DNA of 64,000 bases from Halomonas salipaludis (GTDB lineage: Bacteria; Pseudomonadota; Gammaproteobacteria; Pseudomonadales; Halomonadaceae). Numbering within the stretch: the stretch's first letter is position 1; each line of letters opens with the position of its first letter. Under the pieces are notes generated by a model. That model made no database searches, was not told the origin of the DNA, and saw only the letters and a list, made by a program, of their open reading frames with translations. This document shows positions 17,012-26,576 of this stretch, piece after piece. The translations under genes and the position numbers were made by a program. The DNA is taken from contig NZ_NSKB01000001.1 of NCBI RefSeq assembly GCF_002286975.1, positions 312,733 to 376,732 of the forward strand, read 5' to 3'.

Positions 17012-17439
17012 GTCTCCCATTAGGTATGGCATAGCCCAGAACACGATGCAAGTCGCGGGGTGAGACAGGTGGATACGGGGATTTGCCGAGCAAGAGGGAA
17101 GCCGGGCCTTTGCTCATAGCGAGGGACGCTGGGGGCAGGTCGAAGAGGGGGTGTCGATGCCATGGATGGCATCGGTAGCGCCCAGGGATGGTTTACAGCG
17201 CCCCCTCGTAGGCCTGCCGACGGATCAGTCCCGAGCGAGCATCTGCGATTACACTGCCGGACCCTTTCATCGCCTGCGCCCCTGTCGTCCCTCGCCTAGG
17301 GTGGGGAAGGCAGACTTGCTTATGACCCTATTGGGACGAGGTGGCGGGAAGGTGGATTTCCCGACGATAGGGCAACCGCTGGGAGGTAGGAACACTGGGC
17401 CACCGGCAACCCAAGTAATGCAGAGTCGAGGGGGATGCA
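17012..17439. other. Intergenic region between the peptide transporter operon and the DUF1028 gene
   Basis: The full gap 16928-17439 has no convincing gene. Besides the palindrome, it holds the long copy of the dispersed repeat (17118-17237) and a possible structured leader at 17326-17372: a perfect CGGGAA/TTCCCG stem-loop (17345-17363) enclosed by CCCTAT (17326-17331) and ATAGGG (17367-17372). A strong ribosome binding site, GAGGGGG, precedes the next ATG. Confidence 0.6.
17118..17237 (-). repeat. Dispersed intergenic repeat, long copy (inverted relative to 5124-5187)
   Basis: Read on the minus strand it starts CGCTCGGGACTGATCCGTCG and ends CCAGCGTCCCTCGCT, matching both arms of the 5124-5187 copy. 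Between the arms it carries about 55 further bases that include the near-palindrome GATGCCATCCATGGCATC (17155-17172). No transposase or flanking target duplication is visible, so it looks like a non-coding repeat family. Confidence 0.75.
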
Positions 17440-18108
17440 ATGACCTACAGCATTATCGGATATGACTACGCCAGCGGTGCCCACGGCATCGCCTGCGCCA
17501 CCGGCGGTCCGGCGCTGGGTGCCTTCGTGCCGCATCTGCGTGTTGGGGTTGGGGCAGCAATCACCCAGGGATACAGCACCAATGTACTGGCCGCCGAACA
17601 GGGCTTGGCGGCGTTGGCTGACGGCATGTCGGTAGAGGAGGTGGTGGAAGCGCTCCAGCGCGACGACCAGGGTGCCGCCTGGCGACAGATCGCGCTGATG
17701 GATGCCCGGGGCCGCAGCGCCGGCTGGAGCGGTGAATACAACGTACCGGTGGTCGCGCTACTGCGCGAGCCGGGCGTGGTGGTAGCCGGCAATATGCTGG
17801 CAAGTGATCGGGTCGGAACGCTGATGATAGAGGCGTATCGGCGTAGCCGCGCAAACGCCGACAACCTGGACGCCGCGCTGCTCGCGGCGCTGAACGCCGG
17901 CTGCGACGCCGGTGGCGATGCCCGCGGCACGCGCTCGGCGGCACTCAGGGTGCGGGCGCCGGGGGGGTTGCCGCTGGACCTGCGCATCGACGATGCCATG
18001 AATGCAGTGGTCGAGCTGCTGGCCCTCAAGCGGCGGGTCGACCAGGATCGCGACTATCAGGCCTTTCTTGGGCGGCTGCCGACGGCCAATGACCCGCATC
18101 GTCACTGA
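17440..18108 (+). CDS. DUF1028 family protein (putative Ntn-hydrolase)
   Basis: A 222-residue cytosolic protein matching DUF1028: MTYSIIGYD at the N-terminus, GVGAAITQGYSTN, QRDDQGAAWRQIALMDARGR, VAGNMLASDRV and GGDARGTRSAALRV. This family is placed among Ntn-hydrolases, and T2 directly after the initiator Met would suit an N-terminal nucleophile once Met is removed. The ATG follows a strong GAGGGGG site. It is divergent from the peptide transporter operon and upstream of the beta-alanine aminotransferase, so a hydrolytic step on an imported amide or peptide is a guess from context. The catalytic reaction of the family is not established. Confidence 0.85.
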   Translation: MTYSIIGYDYASGAHGIACATGGPALGAFVPHLRVGVGAAITQGYSTNVLAAEQGLAALADGMSVEEVVEALQRDDQGAAWRQIALMDARGRSAGWSGEYNVPVVALLREPGVVVAGNMLASDRVGTLMIEAYRRSRANADNLDAALLAALNAGCDAGGDARGTRSAALRVRAPGGLPLDLRIDDAMNAVVELLALKRRVDQDRDYQAFLGRLPTANDPHRH

Positions 18109-18150
18109 TCGAGCAGGGTGGCATCAGAGACGGGAATTCACGTGAGTCAA

Positions 18151-18179
18151 TCGATACGCGAATGTTGAAAGATTATAAT
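18151..18179 (+). promoter_or_regulatory. Candidate sigma70 promoter for the aminotransferase-mmsA unit
   Basis: A perfect -10 TATAAT (18174-18179) is preceded, after 17 bases, by TCGATA (18151-18156), four of six matches to the -35 consensus. It lies in the AT-rich part of the gap, 75 bases before the aminotransferase ATG. Confidence 0.45.
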
Positions 18180-18253
18180 TTTTAAAACTCAATGCAGGGG
18201 CCAGGCTAGGGGCTATCCTAACAACACGCCTGATCACAAGGCCACGACACGAG

Positions 18254-19627
18254 ATGCCCAGCATGCTGAACGTCGATTCCCCGCTCTATCGCGAGCAGGT
18301 TGGCAGCGAATCAACCGCCGACCCCGCGCTCAATCACGCCTTCTGGATGCCGTTTACCGCCAACCGCGACTTTCACGCCAAGCCGCGCATGGTGACCGGC
18401 GCCGAGGGGCGCTACTTCATCGATCGCCACGGCCGCCGGCTGTTCGATTCGCTGTCCGGGCTGTGGACCTGCGGCGCCGGCCACAACCGCGAGGAGATCC
18501 GCGACGCGGTTTCCCGGCAACTGGGCAGCCTCGACTTCGCGCCGGGCTTCCAGGTCGGCCATCCGCTGGCCTTCGAGCTGGCGGAGAAGGTCGCGAGCCT
18601 GACGCCGGCGGGGCTCGACCACGTATTCTTCACCAACTCCGGCTCCGAGGCCGCCGACACCTCGGTCAAGATGGCCAAGGCGTACTGGCGTCTCAAGGGC
18701 AAGCCGGAGAAAACCCGTCTGATCGGCCGTGCCAAGGGCTATCACGGGGTCAATATCGGCGGCACCAGCCTGGGTGGCATCGGCGGCAACCGCAAGCACT
18801 ACGGTCAGCTGATGGATGTCACTCACTTGCCGCACACCCTGCAGCCACAGCTCGCCTTTACCCGCGGCCAGGCCGAGACCGGCGCCGAGCTCGCCGATGC
18901 GTTGCTCGAACAGATCGCGCTGCATGACGCCTCCAACATCGCCGCGGTGATCGTCGAGCCGATGTCGGGCTCGGCGGGGGTCATCGTGCCGCCCAAGGGC
19001 TATCTACAGCGCCTGCGCCAGATCTGCGACCAGCACGACATCCTGCTGATCTTCGACGAGGTGATCACCGCCTTCGGTCGCTGTGGCGCCACCACCGGCG
19101 CCGAAGCTTTCGGCGTCACGCCGGATATCATGAACGTCGCCAAGCAGCTGACCAACGGCGCGGTGCCGATGGGCGCGGTGATCGCCTCGGGCGAGATCTT
19201 CGACACCTTCATGCACGGCGGCGGTGCCGAGCATGCCATCGAATTCCCCCATGGCTATACCTACAGCGGCCACCCGGTGGCCTGTGCCGCGGGCCTGGCG
19301 GCGCTGGAGCTGTTCGAGCGCGAACAGTTCCCGGCCCAGGTGGCAGCCATCGCGCCGCTCTTCGAAGACAAGCTGCACGCCCTGCAGGGGCGGCGGCATA
19401 TCGTCGATATTCGCAACTACGGCCTGGCCGGCGCCCTGCAGCTGGCGCCACGCGACGGCGATCCCACGCTACGTCCCCGCGATGCCGCGGTAGCGCTATG
19501 GGACGCCGGCTTCTACGTGCGTTACGGTGGCGATACCCTGCAGTTCGGTCCGCCGTTCTCGACCACCGGCGATGAGCTCGAGCGGCTCTTCGATGCCGTG
19601 GCCACGACCCTCGATCATCTTGCCTGA
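18254..19627 (+). CDS. bauA: Class III aminotransferase, probable beta-alanine:pyruvate (omega-amino acid) aminotransferase
   Basis: A 457-residue PLP enzyme. Blocks typical of omega-amino acid:pyruvate aminotransferases are FWMPFTANRDF, LFDSLSGLWTCGAGHNR, TNSGSEAADTSVKMAKAYW, the LIFDEVITAFGR metal/PLP loop and the PLP lysine in NVAKQLTNGAVPMG. It would convert beta-alanine and pyruvate to malonate semialdehyde and L-alanine. The next gene, mmsA, is 42 bases away and handles that semialdehyde, which strengthens the assignment. Starts at 18254 and 18263 are both possible. Other omega-amines such as taurine or putrescine derivatives cannot be excluded. Confidence 0.87.
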   Translation: MPSMLNVDSPLYREQVGSESTADPALNHAFWMPFTANRDFHAKPRMVTGAEGRYFIDRHGRRLFDSLSGLWTCGAGHNREEIRDAVSRQLGSLDFAPGFQVGHPLAFELAEKVASLTPAGLDHVFFTNSGSEAADTSVKMAKAYWRLKGKPEKTRLIGRAKGYHGVNIGGTSLGGIGGNRKHYGQLMDVTHLPHTLQPQLAFTRGQAETGAELADALLEQIALHDASNIAAVIVEPMSGSAGVIVPPKGYLQRLRQICDQHDILLIFDEVITAFGRCGATTGAEAFGVTPDIMNVAKQLTNGAVPMGAVIASGEIFDTFMHGGGAEHAIEFPHGYTYSGHPVACAAGLAALELFEREQFPAQVAAIAPLFEDKLHALQGRRHIVDIRNYGLAGALQLAPRDGDPTLRPRDAAVALWDAGFYVRYGGDTLQFGPPFSTTGDELERLFDAVATTLDHLA

Positions 19628-19669
19628 ACCCAGCGCTCAGGCAGCAATATACGTATTTCAGGAGTCAGC

Positions 19670-21166
19670 ATGGAACAGGTTACCCATTTTATCGGCGGTG
19701 AGCGCGTCGCCGCCGAGCGCTATCTCGACATCACCAATCCCTCGACAGGTGCGGTGATTCGTCAGGTGGCGGACGCCGATGGCACTACCGTCGAGCAGGC
19801 CGTTGCCGCGGCCAAGGCGGCCTTTCCCGCCTGGCGCGACACCCCGCCGGCCAAGCGCGCCCAGGTGATGTTTCGCTTCAAGCAGTTGCTCGAGGACAAC
19901 GCCGAGCGGCTTACCCGTCTGATCAGCGAGGAGCATGGCAAGGTACTCGAGGATGCGCTGGGCGAGCTCAAGCGCGGCATCGAGAACGTCGAATACGCCT
20001 GCGGCGTGCCGGAGCTGGTCAAGGGCGAGTACTCGCATAACGTCGGGCCGAGCATCGATGCCTGGTCGAACTTCCAGCCGCTGGGCGTGGTGGCCGGCAT
20101 CACGCCGTTCAACTTCCCGGCGATGGTGCCGCTGTGGATGTATCCCATGGCCATCGCCTGCGGCAACACCTTCATCCTCAAGCCCTCGGAGAAGGACCCC
20201 ACCTCGGCGCTGGCGATCGCCGAGCTGCTCGAGGAGGCCGGCGCGCCCAAGGGCGTGATCAACGTCGTTCACGGCGGCCGCGAAGCGGTCGAGGCGCTGC
20301 TCGACGCACCGGACGTGGAGGCACTGTCTTTCGTCGGCTCGACGCCGATCGCCGAGGCGATCTACTCCCGCGGCTGTGCCAACGGCAAGCGGGTGCAGGC
20401 ACTGGGCGGGGCCAAGAACCACGCCGTGGTGCTGCCCGATGCCGATATCGACAACGCCGCCAATACCCTGATGGGGGCCGCCTACGGCAGCTGCGGCGAG
20501 CGCTGTATGGCGATCTCGGTGGCGGTCTGCGTCGGCGATGAGACCGCCGAGCGGCTGATCGAGGCGCTGCGGCCCAAGATCGATGCGCTGAAGATCGGTG
20601 CCGGCACCCAGCCCGGCCTCGACATGGGGCCGCTGGTTACCGCCGAGCATCGCGACAAGGTGCTCGGTTTCATCGACGACGGCGTGGCCGCCGGCGCCGA
20701 GCTGGTCGCCGATGGCCGTGGCCTGACCGTGCCGGGCCACGAGCAGGGCTTCTTCATCGGTGGTTGCCTGTTCGACAAGGTCAGTGCCGACATGCGCATC
20801 TACCAGGAGGAGATCTTCGGCCCGGTGCTGTGCGTGGTCAGGGTCGACAGCCTGGATGCAGCCATCGCGCTGATCAACGCTCACGAATACGGCAACGGTA
20901 CCTGCTTGTTCACCGGTGATGGCGAAGCGGCGCGGCGCTTTGCCGACCAGATCCAGGTCGGCATGGTGGGTATCAACGTGCCACTGCCGGTGCCGGTGGC
21001 ATACCACAGCTTCGGCGGCTGGAAACGCTCGCTGTTCGGCGACCTGCACGCCTACGGCCCCGATGCGGTGCGCTTCTACACCCGCCGCAAGGCCGTCAGC
21101 CAGCGCTGGCCGGCACCCTTCGAGAAGACCCACGCCGAGTTCACCTTCCCCTCCGGCGGCAGCTGA
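19670..21166 (+). CDS. mmsA: CoA-acylating methylmalonate/malonate-semialdehyde dehydrogenase
   Basis: A 498-residue NAD-dependent aldehyde dehydrogenase of the MmsA branch, which converts (methyl)malonate semialdehyde with CoA to acetyl- or propionyl-CoA and CO2. Evidence: the N-terminus ends in [15 protein letters not shown], the cofactor region reads [18 protein letters not shown], and the catalytic cysteine lies in GERCMAISV, the MmsA form. An AGGAG lies seven bases before the ATG. Placed after the aminotransferase, it completes beta-alanine degradation to acetyl-CoA; it could also serve valine breakdown, linked to the bkd genes at the window's left edge. Confidence 0.92.
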   Translation: MEQVTHFIGGERVAAERYLDITNPSTGAVIRQVADADGTTVEQAVAAAKAAFPAWRDTPPAKRAQVMFRFKQLLEDNAERLTRLISEEHGKVLEDALGELKRGIENVEYACGVPELVKGEYSHNVGPSIDAWSNFQPLGVVAGITPFNFPAMVPLWMYPMAIACGNTFILKPSEKDPTSALAIAELLEEAGAPKGVINVVHGGREAVEALLDAPDVEALSFVGSTPIAEAIYSRGCANGKRVQALGGAKNHAVVLPDADIDNAANTLMGAAYGSCGERCMAISVAVCVGDETAERLIEALRPKIDALKIGAGTQPGLDMGPLVTAEHRDKVLGFIDDGVAAGAELVADGRGLTVPGHEQGFFIGGCLFDKVSADMRIYQEEIFGPVLCVVRVDSLDAAIALINAHEYGNGTCLFTGDGEAARRFADQIQVGMVGINVPLPVPVAYHSFGGWKRSLFGDLHAYGPDAVRFYTRRKAVSQRWPAPFEKTHAEFTFPSGGS

Positions 21167-21283
21167 ACCGCCTGCGTTGCATCGGTGGTTCGCGGGGCGC
21201 TCCGTCGTCAGGACAGGGCGCCCTGCGCGCGTCTACGGCCTAGGTCGATGCGGCCAATGTCGTAGCAAGAAACGCCCATGATT

Positions 21284-21291
21284 GCCGATAT
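21284..21291 (+). promoter_or_regulatory. Candidate FliA (sigma28) -10 element for the chemotaxis receptor
   Basis: GCCGATAT matches the sigma28 -10 consensus GCCGATAA at seven of eight positions and lies 35 bases upstream of the receptor ATG. The -35 position 11 bases further up (GCAAGAAA) is a weak match. Chemoreceptors are commonly FliA-dependent. Confidence 0.45.
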
Positions 21292-21326
21292 CCTGCATGA
21301 CTCGACAATAATAAGCAGGAGTGAAC

Positions 21327-22913
21327 ATGGGCAAGCTAGTGTGCGCAGGGGCGAGTCTACTGCTGTTTGCCGCCGGGTGGCTGGGGGCGTCGTTTCAGGC
21401 CGGCTGGGCATTGGCGCTGGCGCTTTTGATGGCGGCACTGAGTGGCGCCGGGCTGGTACTGGCGAGGAGCTATGCGGTCTACGCCGCAGGCGAGGAACCG
21501 GCCGCCGGCGGAGCGCCTGGTGCGTCGCCGCTGGCCGACTATCGCTCACTCAAGGCGATGGCCTATCGTCTGATGGGCCGCGCCAGCCGCACGGCGATCG
21601 CCTCGGCCGAGGTGTCGCACCATGCCGACCGCATGGATCAGCGCCTGGCGCGCCAGGACCAGGTGGTCAAGGAGGCGGTGGCCAGCATGCAGGCGATCAC
21701 CGCGGCCATCGAGCAGGTCACCCGCAGCGCCCAGCAGGTCGCCGAGCTCGCCGGACAGTCGCGGGTCTCCAATGCCGCCAGTCGTGATGCCCTGACCCAG
21801 GTGATCGAGGAGATGCGCGCCCTGGCGGCGCGCTCCGAGGAGGCGCTGGGACTGCTGACTACGCTCAGCACCAAGAGCGATAGCGTGCGCCACGTGACTG
21901 CGTTGATCGAGGATATCGCCGAGCAGACCAACCTGCTGTCGCTGAATGCCTCCATCGAGGCGGCCAGGGCCGGTGAACATGGCCGTGGCTTCGCGGTGGT
22001 GGCCGGTGAGGTGCGCGAGCTGGCGGGCCGCACCGCAGACGCCACTCGTCAGGTCGAGAGCCTGGTCGGCGAAATCGGCGACAGCAGCCAGCGGGTGGTG
22101 GAGACCATCGGCCACTTGATGCAGCGGGTCGGCGATCGCGCCCGGGAGGTCGAAACGGTCGGCCAGCAGCTCGCCGATGTCACCCAGCATGTCGACAGCG
22201 TCGAGGCGCAGATCGGCAGCATCGCCGAGGCGATGGCCGATACCAATGGCCACAGCCAGCAGATCGCCACCACCCTGCAGCAGCTCGACGTCGACACCGC
22301 GGCCAGCACCCGTGACATGCATGACCTGGCCGAGCAGGCGCGCGCGCTGATGGATGCCGCCGAGGGCGTCGACGCTGAACTCGCCCTGCAGCGCCTCGAC
22401 GGTCGCCATCAGCAAGTGCTGCAGGCCGCGCGGCGCAGCGCCGAGCAGATCGGCAAGCTGTTCGAGCAGGCCATCAAGCGTGGCGAGATGAGCCTCGAGC
22501 AGCTGTTCTCCGAGTCCTATGTGCCGCTGCCCGATACCCGGCCGACCAAGTACCAGACCCACTATGATCAATTCACCGATCGCCATCTGCCGGCTATCCA
22601 GGAGCCACTACTCGACGCTCTCGACCTGGCCTACGCCATCACCTGCGATCGCCGTGGCTATGTGCCGACCCACAATCGTCGCGTCAGCCTGCCAGCCACC
22701 GGCGACTATCAGCATGATCTACACTACAGCCGCAGCAAACGGATCTTCGACGATCCAACCGGCCGCCGCTGCGGGGCGCACCAAAAGCCTTTACTACTGC
22801 AAACCTACAAGCGTGATACTGGCGAGGTGATGCACGATCTGTCGGTGCCGATCTTCGTGCAGGGGCGCCACTGGGGCGGTTTTCGTATCGGTTACCAGCC
22901 TGCGGCGGGTTGA
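21327..22913 (+). CDS. Methyl-accepting chemotaxis protein with C-terminal sensor-like domain
   Basis: A 528-residue receptor. Two hydrophobic helices lie in the first about 50 residues with almost no periplasmic loop between them, followed by a coiled-coil signalling domain with the hairpin tip [25 protein letters not shown] in shortened form (residues about 195-225). After the signalling domain comes a C-terminal domain of about 130 residues ([20 protein letters not shown] to [13 protein letters not shown] and [11 protein letters not shown]) that resembles Cache/PAS-like domains found at the C-terminus of some receptors. ATG at 21327 has AGGAG five bases upstream. The EAL protein gene begins 22 bases later, probably the same transcript. 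Confidence 0.88.
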   Translation: MGKLVCAGASLLLFAAGWLGASFQAGWALALALLMAALSGAGLVLARSYAVYAAGEEPAAGGAPGASPLADYRSLKAMAYRLMGRASRTAIASAEVSHHADRMDQRLARQDQVVKEAVASMQAITAAIEQVTRSAQQVAELAGQSRVSNAASRDALTQVIEEMRALAARSEEALGLLTTLSTKSDSVRHVTALIEDIAEQTNLLSLNASIEAARAGEHGRGFAVVAGEVRELAGRTADATRQVESLVGEIGDSSQRVVETIGHLMQRVGDRAREVETVGQQLADVTQHVDSVEAQIGSIAEAMADTNGHSQQIATTLQQLDVDTAASTRDMHDLAEQARALMDAAEGVDAELALQRLDGRHQQVLQAARRSAEQIGKLFEQAIKRGEMSLEQLFSESYVPLPDTRPTKYQTHYDQFTDRHLPAIQEPLLDALDLAYAITCDRRGYVPTHNRRVSLPATGDYQHDLHYSRSKRIFDDPTGRRCGAHQKPLLLQTYKRDTGEVMHDLSVPIFVQGRHWGGFRIGYQPAAG

Positions 22914-22935
22914 TGGCACATCGAGGAGGCGCGGC

Positions 22936-25323
22936 ATGCATAGGCAGGGGATGCCGCGGGGAGCGGTCGGGTCACGGCTGGCCGGCAGCCTGCTGGGACT
23001 GCTGTTCAGTGCGGCGTGGCTGCCGGCCCTGGCCCAGGATGTCCAGGTGCTGGCGTCCTATCACCAGGGCAATCCCTGGACCGATGATCTGGTCGCGCAT
23101 ATCGGGGCGGCGGTGGAGCGCCGCGATGACGGCCTGGCGCTTAGCGTCGACTACCTGGATGCGCGACGCATCGATGAGAGCGAGGCCTTTGCGCTGCACC
23201 GTTCGCGTCTTGCCGGACGCCTTGCGTCAGCGCCTGCCGAGCATCTCATCCTGCTCGATGACGCTGCCCTGCGTTTCTATCTCGATTTCCCAGACGCGCT
23301 GGGCAATCCACGCCGCGTAGTGGCGGCGGGCATCAATGACCCTGCCCTTTGGGGGCCGGCGACCTATCGCGGCGTACGCCTGGTGGCTACCCAGCCGGTG
23401 GAGCGCCGTTCACTGGCGTTTCTGGCCGAACTGTTCGGTGCACCGCTGCCGCTGCTGGTGCTGGGGGACCGTACGCCGGTAGGACACAGCCTGACTCGAT
23501 CGATGCTCGAGGCAATTGCCGCAAACGATCAGGTCGAACTGTTCGACGTGCTCTGGGAGTGGAATCCCGAGCAGGTGACTGAGGCATACCGTGCCGCTCC
23601 GCCTGGCACCCAGGTCTATCTGGTCGAAGGTCAGACCATGGGGGCTTCCGATATCGACGTCGAGCGGCGCGCCTGGTTGAACCAGCTGGAGGCGCGCGGC
23701 ATAGCGGTCTTCTGCCACCTGCCGTACCAGATCGCACTGGGCTGTGCCGGCGGCGCGGTGCTCGACATCGAGCGGGTTGCCCAACTGCTGGTCGATTCGC
23801 TGCTCAGCCACGCCCATGACCAGCTGCCGGTGATACAGGAAGTAAGCAGCTACCGCTATCTGCTCGACGCACGCTGGCGCCAGCGGGCGGCGGGCAGCGA
23901 TGATATCGAGTGGCTCAACGTCGAGCGCTATATCAGCGCGCGTACCGGCATGTCCCACCAGCTGCAGTGGCTGGTGGCCGGGCTGGCAACGCTGCTACTG
24001 GCGAGCCTGGTGGTGCTGGGCTGGCTGCGCTGGCGGATGTTGCGTCAACGCCAGCGGCTGCTGGTCGACCGGCGCACCGGCCTGCACACCCGCCAGGCCC
24101 TGGAGGCGGCGGCGCTGGCCAAGCCTGAGCGGGTGTTCAGCGGCTGGCTGTTCATGCTCAAGGCGCCGCAGTTGGATGATTTCCGCCAGCGGCTCGGGCA
24201 TGAGGCCGCCTGGTCATTGATGCGCGGGCAACTGGCGCTGATTCTCCCGCGCCTGCCAGAGGCGTGGCAGCTCTATGTGAACCCCGACCTTACCCTGGTG
24301 GGGCATATCGATAGCGACGCCGAGGGCGATCCGGAGGTTCAGCTGGATCGCCTGCTGGCGGCGCTACCGCAGCTCGATGGCGGTCATCGCCGCCTGGAGT
24401 GGTATGCCTGCCTGGTGATGTGTCAGCCGCGGATGATCAATCTACCGGCCTATCTGGCGGCGCTGGAGGATGGCTTGCATCAGTTGGGGCGCGAGGGCTG
24501 GCAGCGGCCGCTGGCACGGGTCGCGCCCTACGACGAATCGCAGGGCAGTCGCTATCGCAAGCTCTCGGATGCGCTGCGTGAGGCCTTCGAGTCGCACAGC
24601 GAGCAGTTCTATCTGCTGATTCAGCCGCAGCTGGCGCCGCATGACGCCCGTCTGGTGGGCGGCGAACTGCTGATTCGCTGGCGCCACCCTCAGCTGGGCG
24701 AGGTGATGCCCGGCGAATTTCTGCCGATCGTCGATGCGCTGGGACTCAACGAGGCCCTCGACCGCTGGGTGATGGAGCAGGGGCTGGCCTGGTTCGAGGC
24801 GCACCGGATCCGGCTCCCCGAGGGCTTCGTGTTGGCCATCAATATCACCCTCAGCACGTTGGGGCGCGACGACTTTCTGGCCCAGCTGGGCCATATCATC
24901 GAGTCCCGGGAGCTCGATCCGGCGCGCATCGAGCTGGAGATCACCGAGCACGCCAATTTCCACGATCTCGGCGATATCGAACGGGCCATGACCCGGCTGA
25001 GACGCCTTGGCGTGCGCCTGGCGTTGGATGACTTCGGTACCGGGCATACCGCCTTCCAGTTGCTCCAGCGGCTGCCGCTCAATAGCGTCAAGCTCGACCG
25101 TGAGCTGCTGCAGGCGGCGGGACAGCACGGCCGCGCCCAGGATGCCTACTCGGCGCTGGTAGGATTCTGCCAGACACTGCGGCTGGGCATCGTCGCCGAG
25201 GGCGTCGAGACGGAGGAAGAGGCGCAGTGGCTGGTGTCGATGGGTATCGAGGTGGTGCAGGGCTTCTATTTTGCACGCCCCATGCCTTTCGATGATTTCC
25301 TCGAGCGCTATGGCAAAGGCTAA
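22936..25323 (+). CDS. Membrane EAL-domain c-di-GMP phosphodiesterase with periplasmic ABC-substrate-binding-like sensor
   Basis: A 795-residue protein. A signal peptide (to about residue 34, PALAQ) leads to a periplasmic sensor of the ABC-substrate-binding type (VQVLASYHQGNPWTDD), a membrane helix at about 347-367, a degenerate GGDEF domain (RRTGLHTRQALE kept, but no GGDEF active site) and a C-terminal EAL domain. The EAL catalytic set looks complete: GGELLIRW, the Asn of AINITLS, EITEHAN, LDDFGTGH, VKLDREL, EGVETEEEAQW and VQGFYFARP. Hydrolysis of c-di-GMP is therefore expected, controlled by a periplasmic ligand. Pairing with the receptor upstream suggests a role in the choice between motility and attachment. 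Confidence 0.88.
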   Translation: MHRQGMPRGAVGSRLAGSLLGLLFSAAWLPALAQDVQVLASYHQGNPWTDDLVAHIGAAVERRDDGLALSVDYLDARRIDESEAFALHRSRLAGRLASAPAEHLILLDDAALRFYLDFPDALGNPRRVVAAGINDPALWGPATYRGVRLVATQPVERRSLAFLAELFGAPLPLLVLGDRTPVGHSLTRSMLEAIAANDQVELFDVLWEWNPEQVTEAYRAAPPGTQVYLVEGQTMGASDIDVERRAWLNQLEARGIAVFCHLPYQIALGCAGGAVLDIERVAQLLVDSLLSHAHDQLPVIQEVSSYRYLLDARWRQRAAGSDDIEWLNVERYISARTGMSHQLQWLVAGLATLLLASLVVLGWLRWRMLRQRQRLLVDRRTGLHTRQALEAAALAKPERVFSGWLFMLKAPQLDDFRQRLGHEAAWSLMRGQLALILPRLPEAWQLYVNPDLTLVGHIDSDAEGDPEVQLDRLLAALPQLDGGHRRLEWYACLVMCQPRMINLPAYLAALEDGLHQLGREGWQRPLARVAPYDESQGSRYRKLSDALREAFESHSEQFYLLIQPQLAPHDARLVGGELLIRWRHPQLGEVMPGEFLPIVDALGLNEALDRWVMEQGLAWFEAHRIRLPEGFVLAINITLSTLGRDDFLAQLGHIIESRELDPARIELEITEHANFHDLGDIERAMTRLRRLGVRLALDDFGTGHTAFQLLQRLPLNSVKLDRELLQAAGQHGRAQDAYSALVGFCQTLRLGIVAEGVETEEEAQWLVSMGIEVVQGFYFARPMPFDDFLERYGKG

Positions 25324-25496
25324 AGTTTCCGTTGTCCCTGCCGTTAACTAATATTACAAGATATTTCAGGATACGCTTGAGGATCGCGAGCTGCGGCCTA
25401 ATTGACACTCGATGTTACTTTTCGGCGCTGTCAGGTGCGCCGTCGTCATGGTTACCCTGCTGGAGAAGGCCGGCCGGGATTGTTAACGGAGTCAGC

Positions 25497-26576
25497 ATGT
25501 TCCAGGCCGCGAAAAGCGCCAAACTGGCACTCGATAGCACGCTGCTGGGAGATTCGCTCGAGGCGCTGTTTGCGCCGGCGCAGTTGATCGATGATGTGCA
25601 GTGGGTGAGTGGGTTTGCCGGACCCTCTCTGCAGCGATTGCTGCACGTACCGGCGTTACGCGAGCGCAGCCCGCAGCGTGACGCCCTGGGCAAGATGCCC
25701 GAGCTGGCCCTGGCCTGGCGGCGGCTGGCCTGTGGTGAGGTCAGTCTGAGCGACTGGCTGCCTCAGCATGACGCTGAGTGGGCAGCCTATAGCGATTTCG
25801 TCAGCTTCGTGATGTATGCCAGCACCCTGATTGAGCTGCACGATAAGCCGTCGTTGCGCCGCCTGCAGCACCTGCTGGGGCTGGCCGCGCTGCGGCTCAA
25901 GCTCGACCCGCTGATTCATCGTCAGCCCGAGCTCGCGGTGCGCTTGGGGATCATGATCGATACGCCTGGCTATCTGGTGGCAGTGGAGATCGCTGCCGCC
26001 TGCCAGCTGCGCGTGGCCTCGGTGCGTAATGCCATCTCGCGACGCGAAATGATCGCCGATCCGGCTCACGGCGTGCCGGTGGATGCGGCGCTGGACTGGA
26101 TGGTGCAGCGCCGCGGCTTCCTCTATCCGGTGATCAACGCCATCACCCCGGGGCGGCGCATCAACGGTCGCCTGGCCAATCAGTGGCTGCAGCAGGACCC
26201 GCGGGTGGAGCAGCTGCGCCGCGTCACTCGGCTACGCATGATGCAGTGGCGGGTGCTGGGCTCTCGGCGCTGTTTCGGGGTCAACGAGCAGGGGCTGCAC
26301 CACTGCCTGGTGACGTTGCCGGCCGATGATCCCGATGGGCTCGCCGCCGCTGGCCTCGACGCGCTAGAGGATCGCTCCGACGACAGTGCGGTGGCGCTCT
26401 ACCGGCAGAGCTTCGCCGCGGCGGTGGTCGGCGGTGGTGCCAGTGAGGCGCCAATCCACCAGGGCGTGGTGCCGACCATGCAGGTGCTGGATACGCTGCT
26501 CGACTATCTCGCCGATACCGCTCAGGCGGCCCGCGGCGCGCCATCCGAGCGACCCTGCCAGGCCGACCAGGAGTAA
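25497..26576 (+). CDS. Uncharacterised protein
   Basis: I do not recognise this 359-residue protein. It starts at ATG 25497 behind ACGGAG; the frame is open earlier but lacks a ribosome binding site there. It is soluble by appearance, alpha-helical and rich in Leu, Arg and Ala, without signal peptide or membrane segments. A stretch at about 160-182 (VAVEIAAACQLRVASVRNAI) has the look of a helix-turn-helix. The C-terminus overlaps the convergent rarD gene by 55 bases. Codon use matches its neighbours, so it is likely a real native gene. Confidence 0.7.
   Translation: MFQAAKSAKLALDSTLLGDSLEALFAPAQLIDDVQWVSGFAGPSLQRLLHVPALRERSPQRDALGKMPELALAWRRLACGEVSLSDWLPQHDAEWAAYSDFVSFVMYASTLIELHDKPSLRRLQHLLGLAALRLKLDPLIHRQPELAVRLGIMIDTPGYLVAVEIAAACQLRVASVRNAISRREMIADPAHGVPVDAALDWMVQRRGFLYPVINAITPGRRINGRLANQWLQQDPRVEQLRRVTRLRMMQWRVLGSRRCFGVNEQGLHHCLVTLPADDPDGLAAAGLDALEDRSDDSAVALYRQSFAAAVVGGGASEAPIHQGVVPTMQVLDTLLDYLADTAQAARGAPSERPCQADQE

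Noticed and set aside
19658-21133. 491-codon open frame antisense to mmsA
   Set aside because: Shadow of a GC-rich coding gene; no domain, no ribosome binding site.
21180-21260. Third copy of the dispersed repeat
   Set aside because: The GC-rich stretch shares only short words with the two real copies and contains its own unrelated palindrome AGGGCGCCCT.
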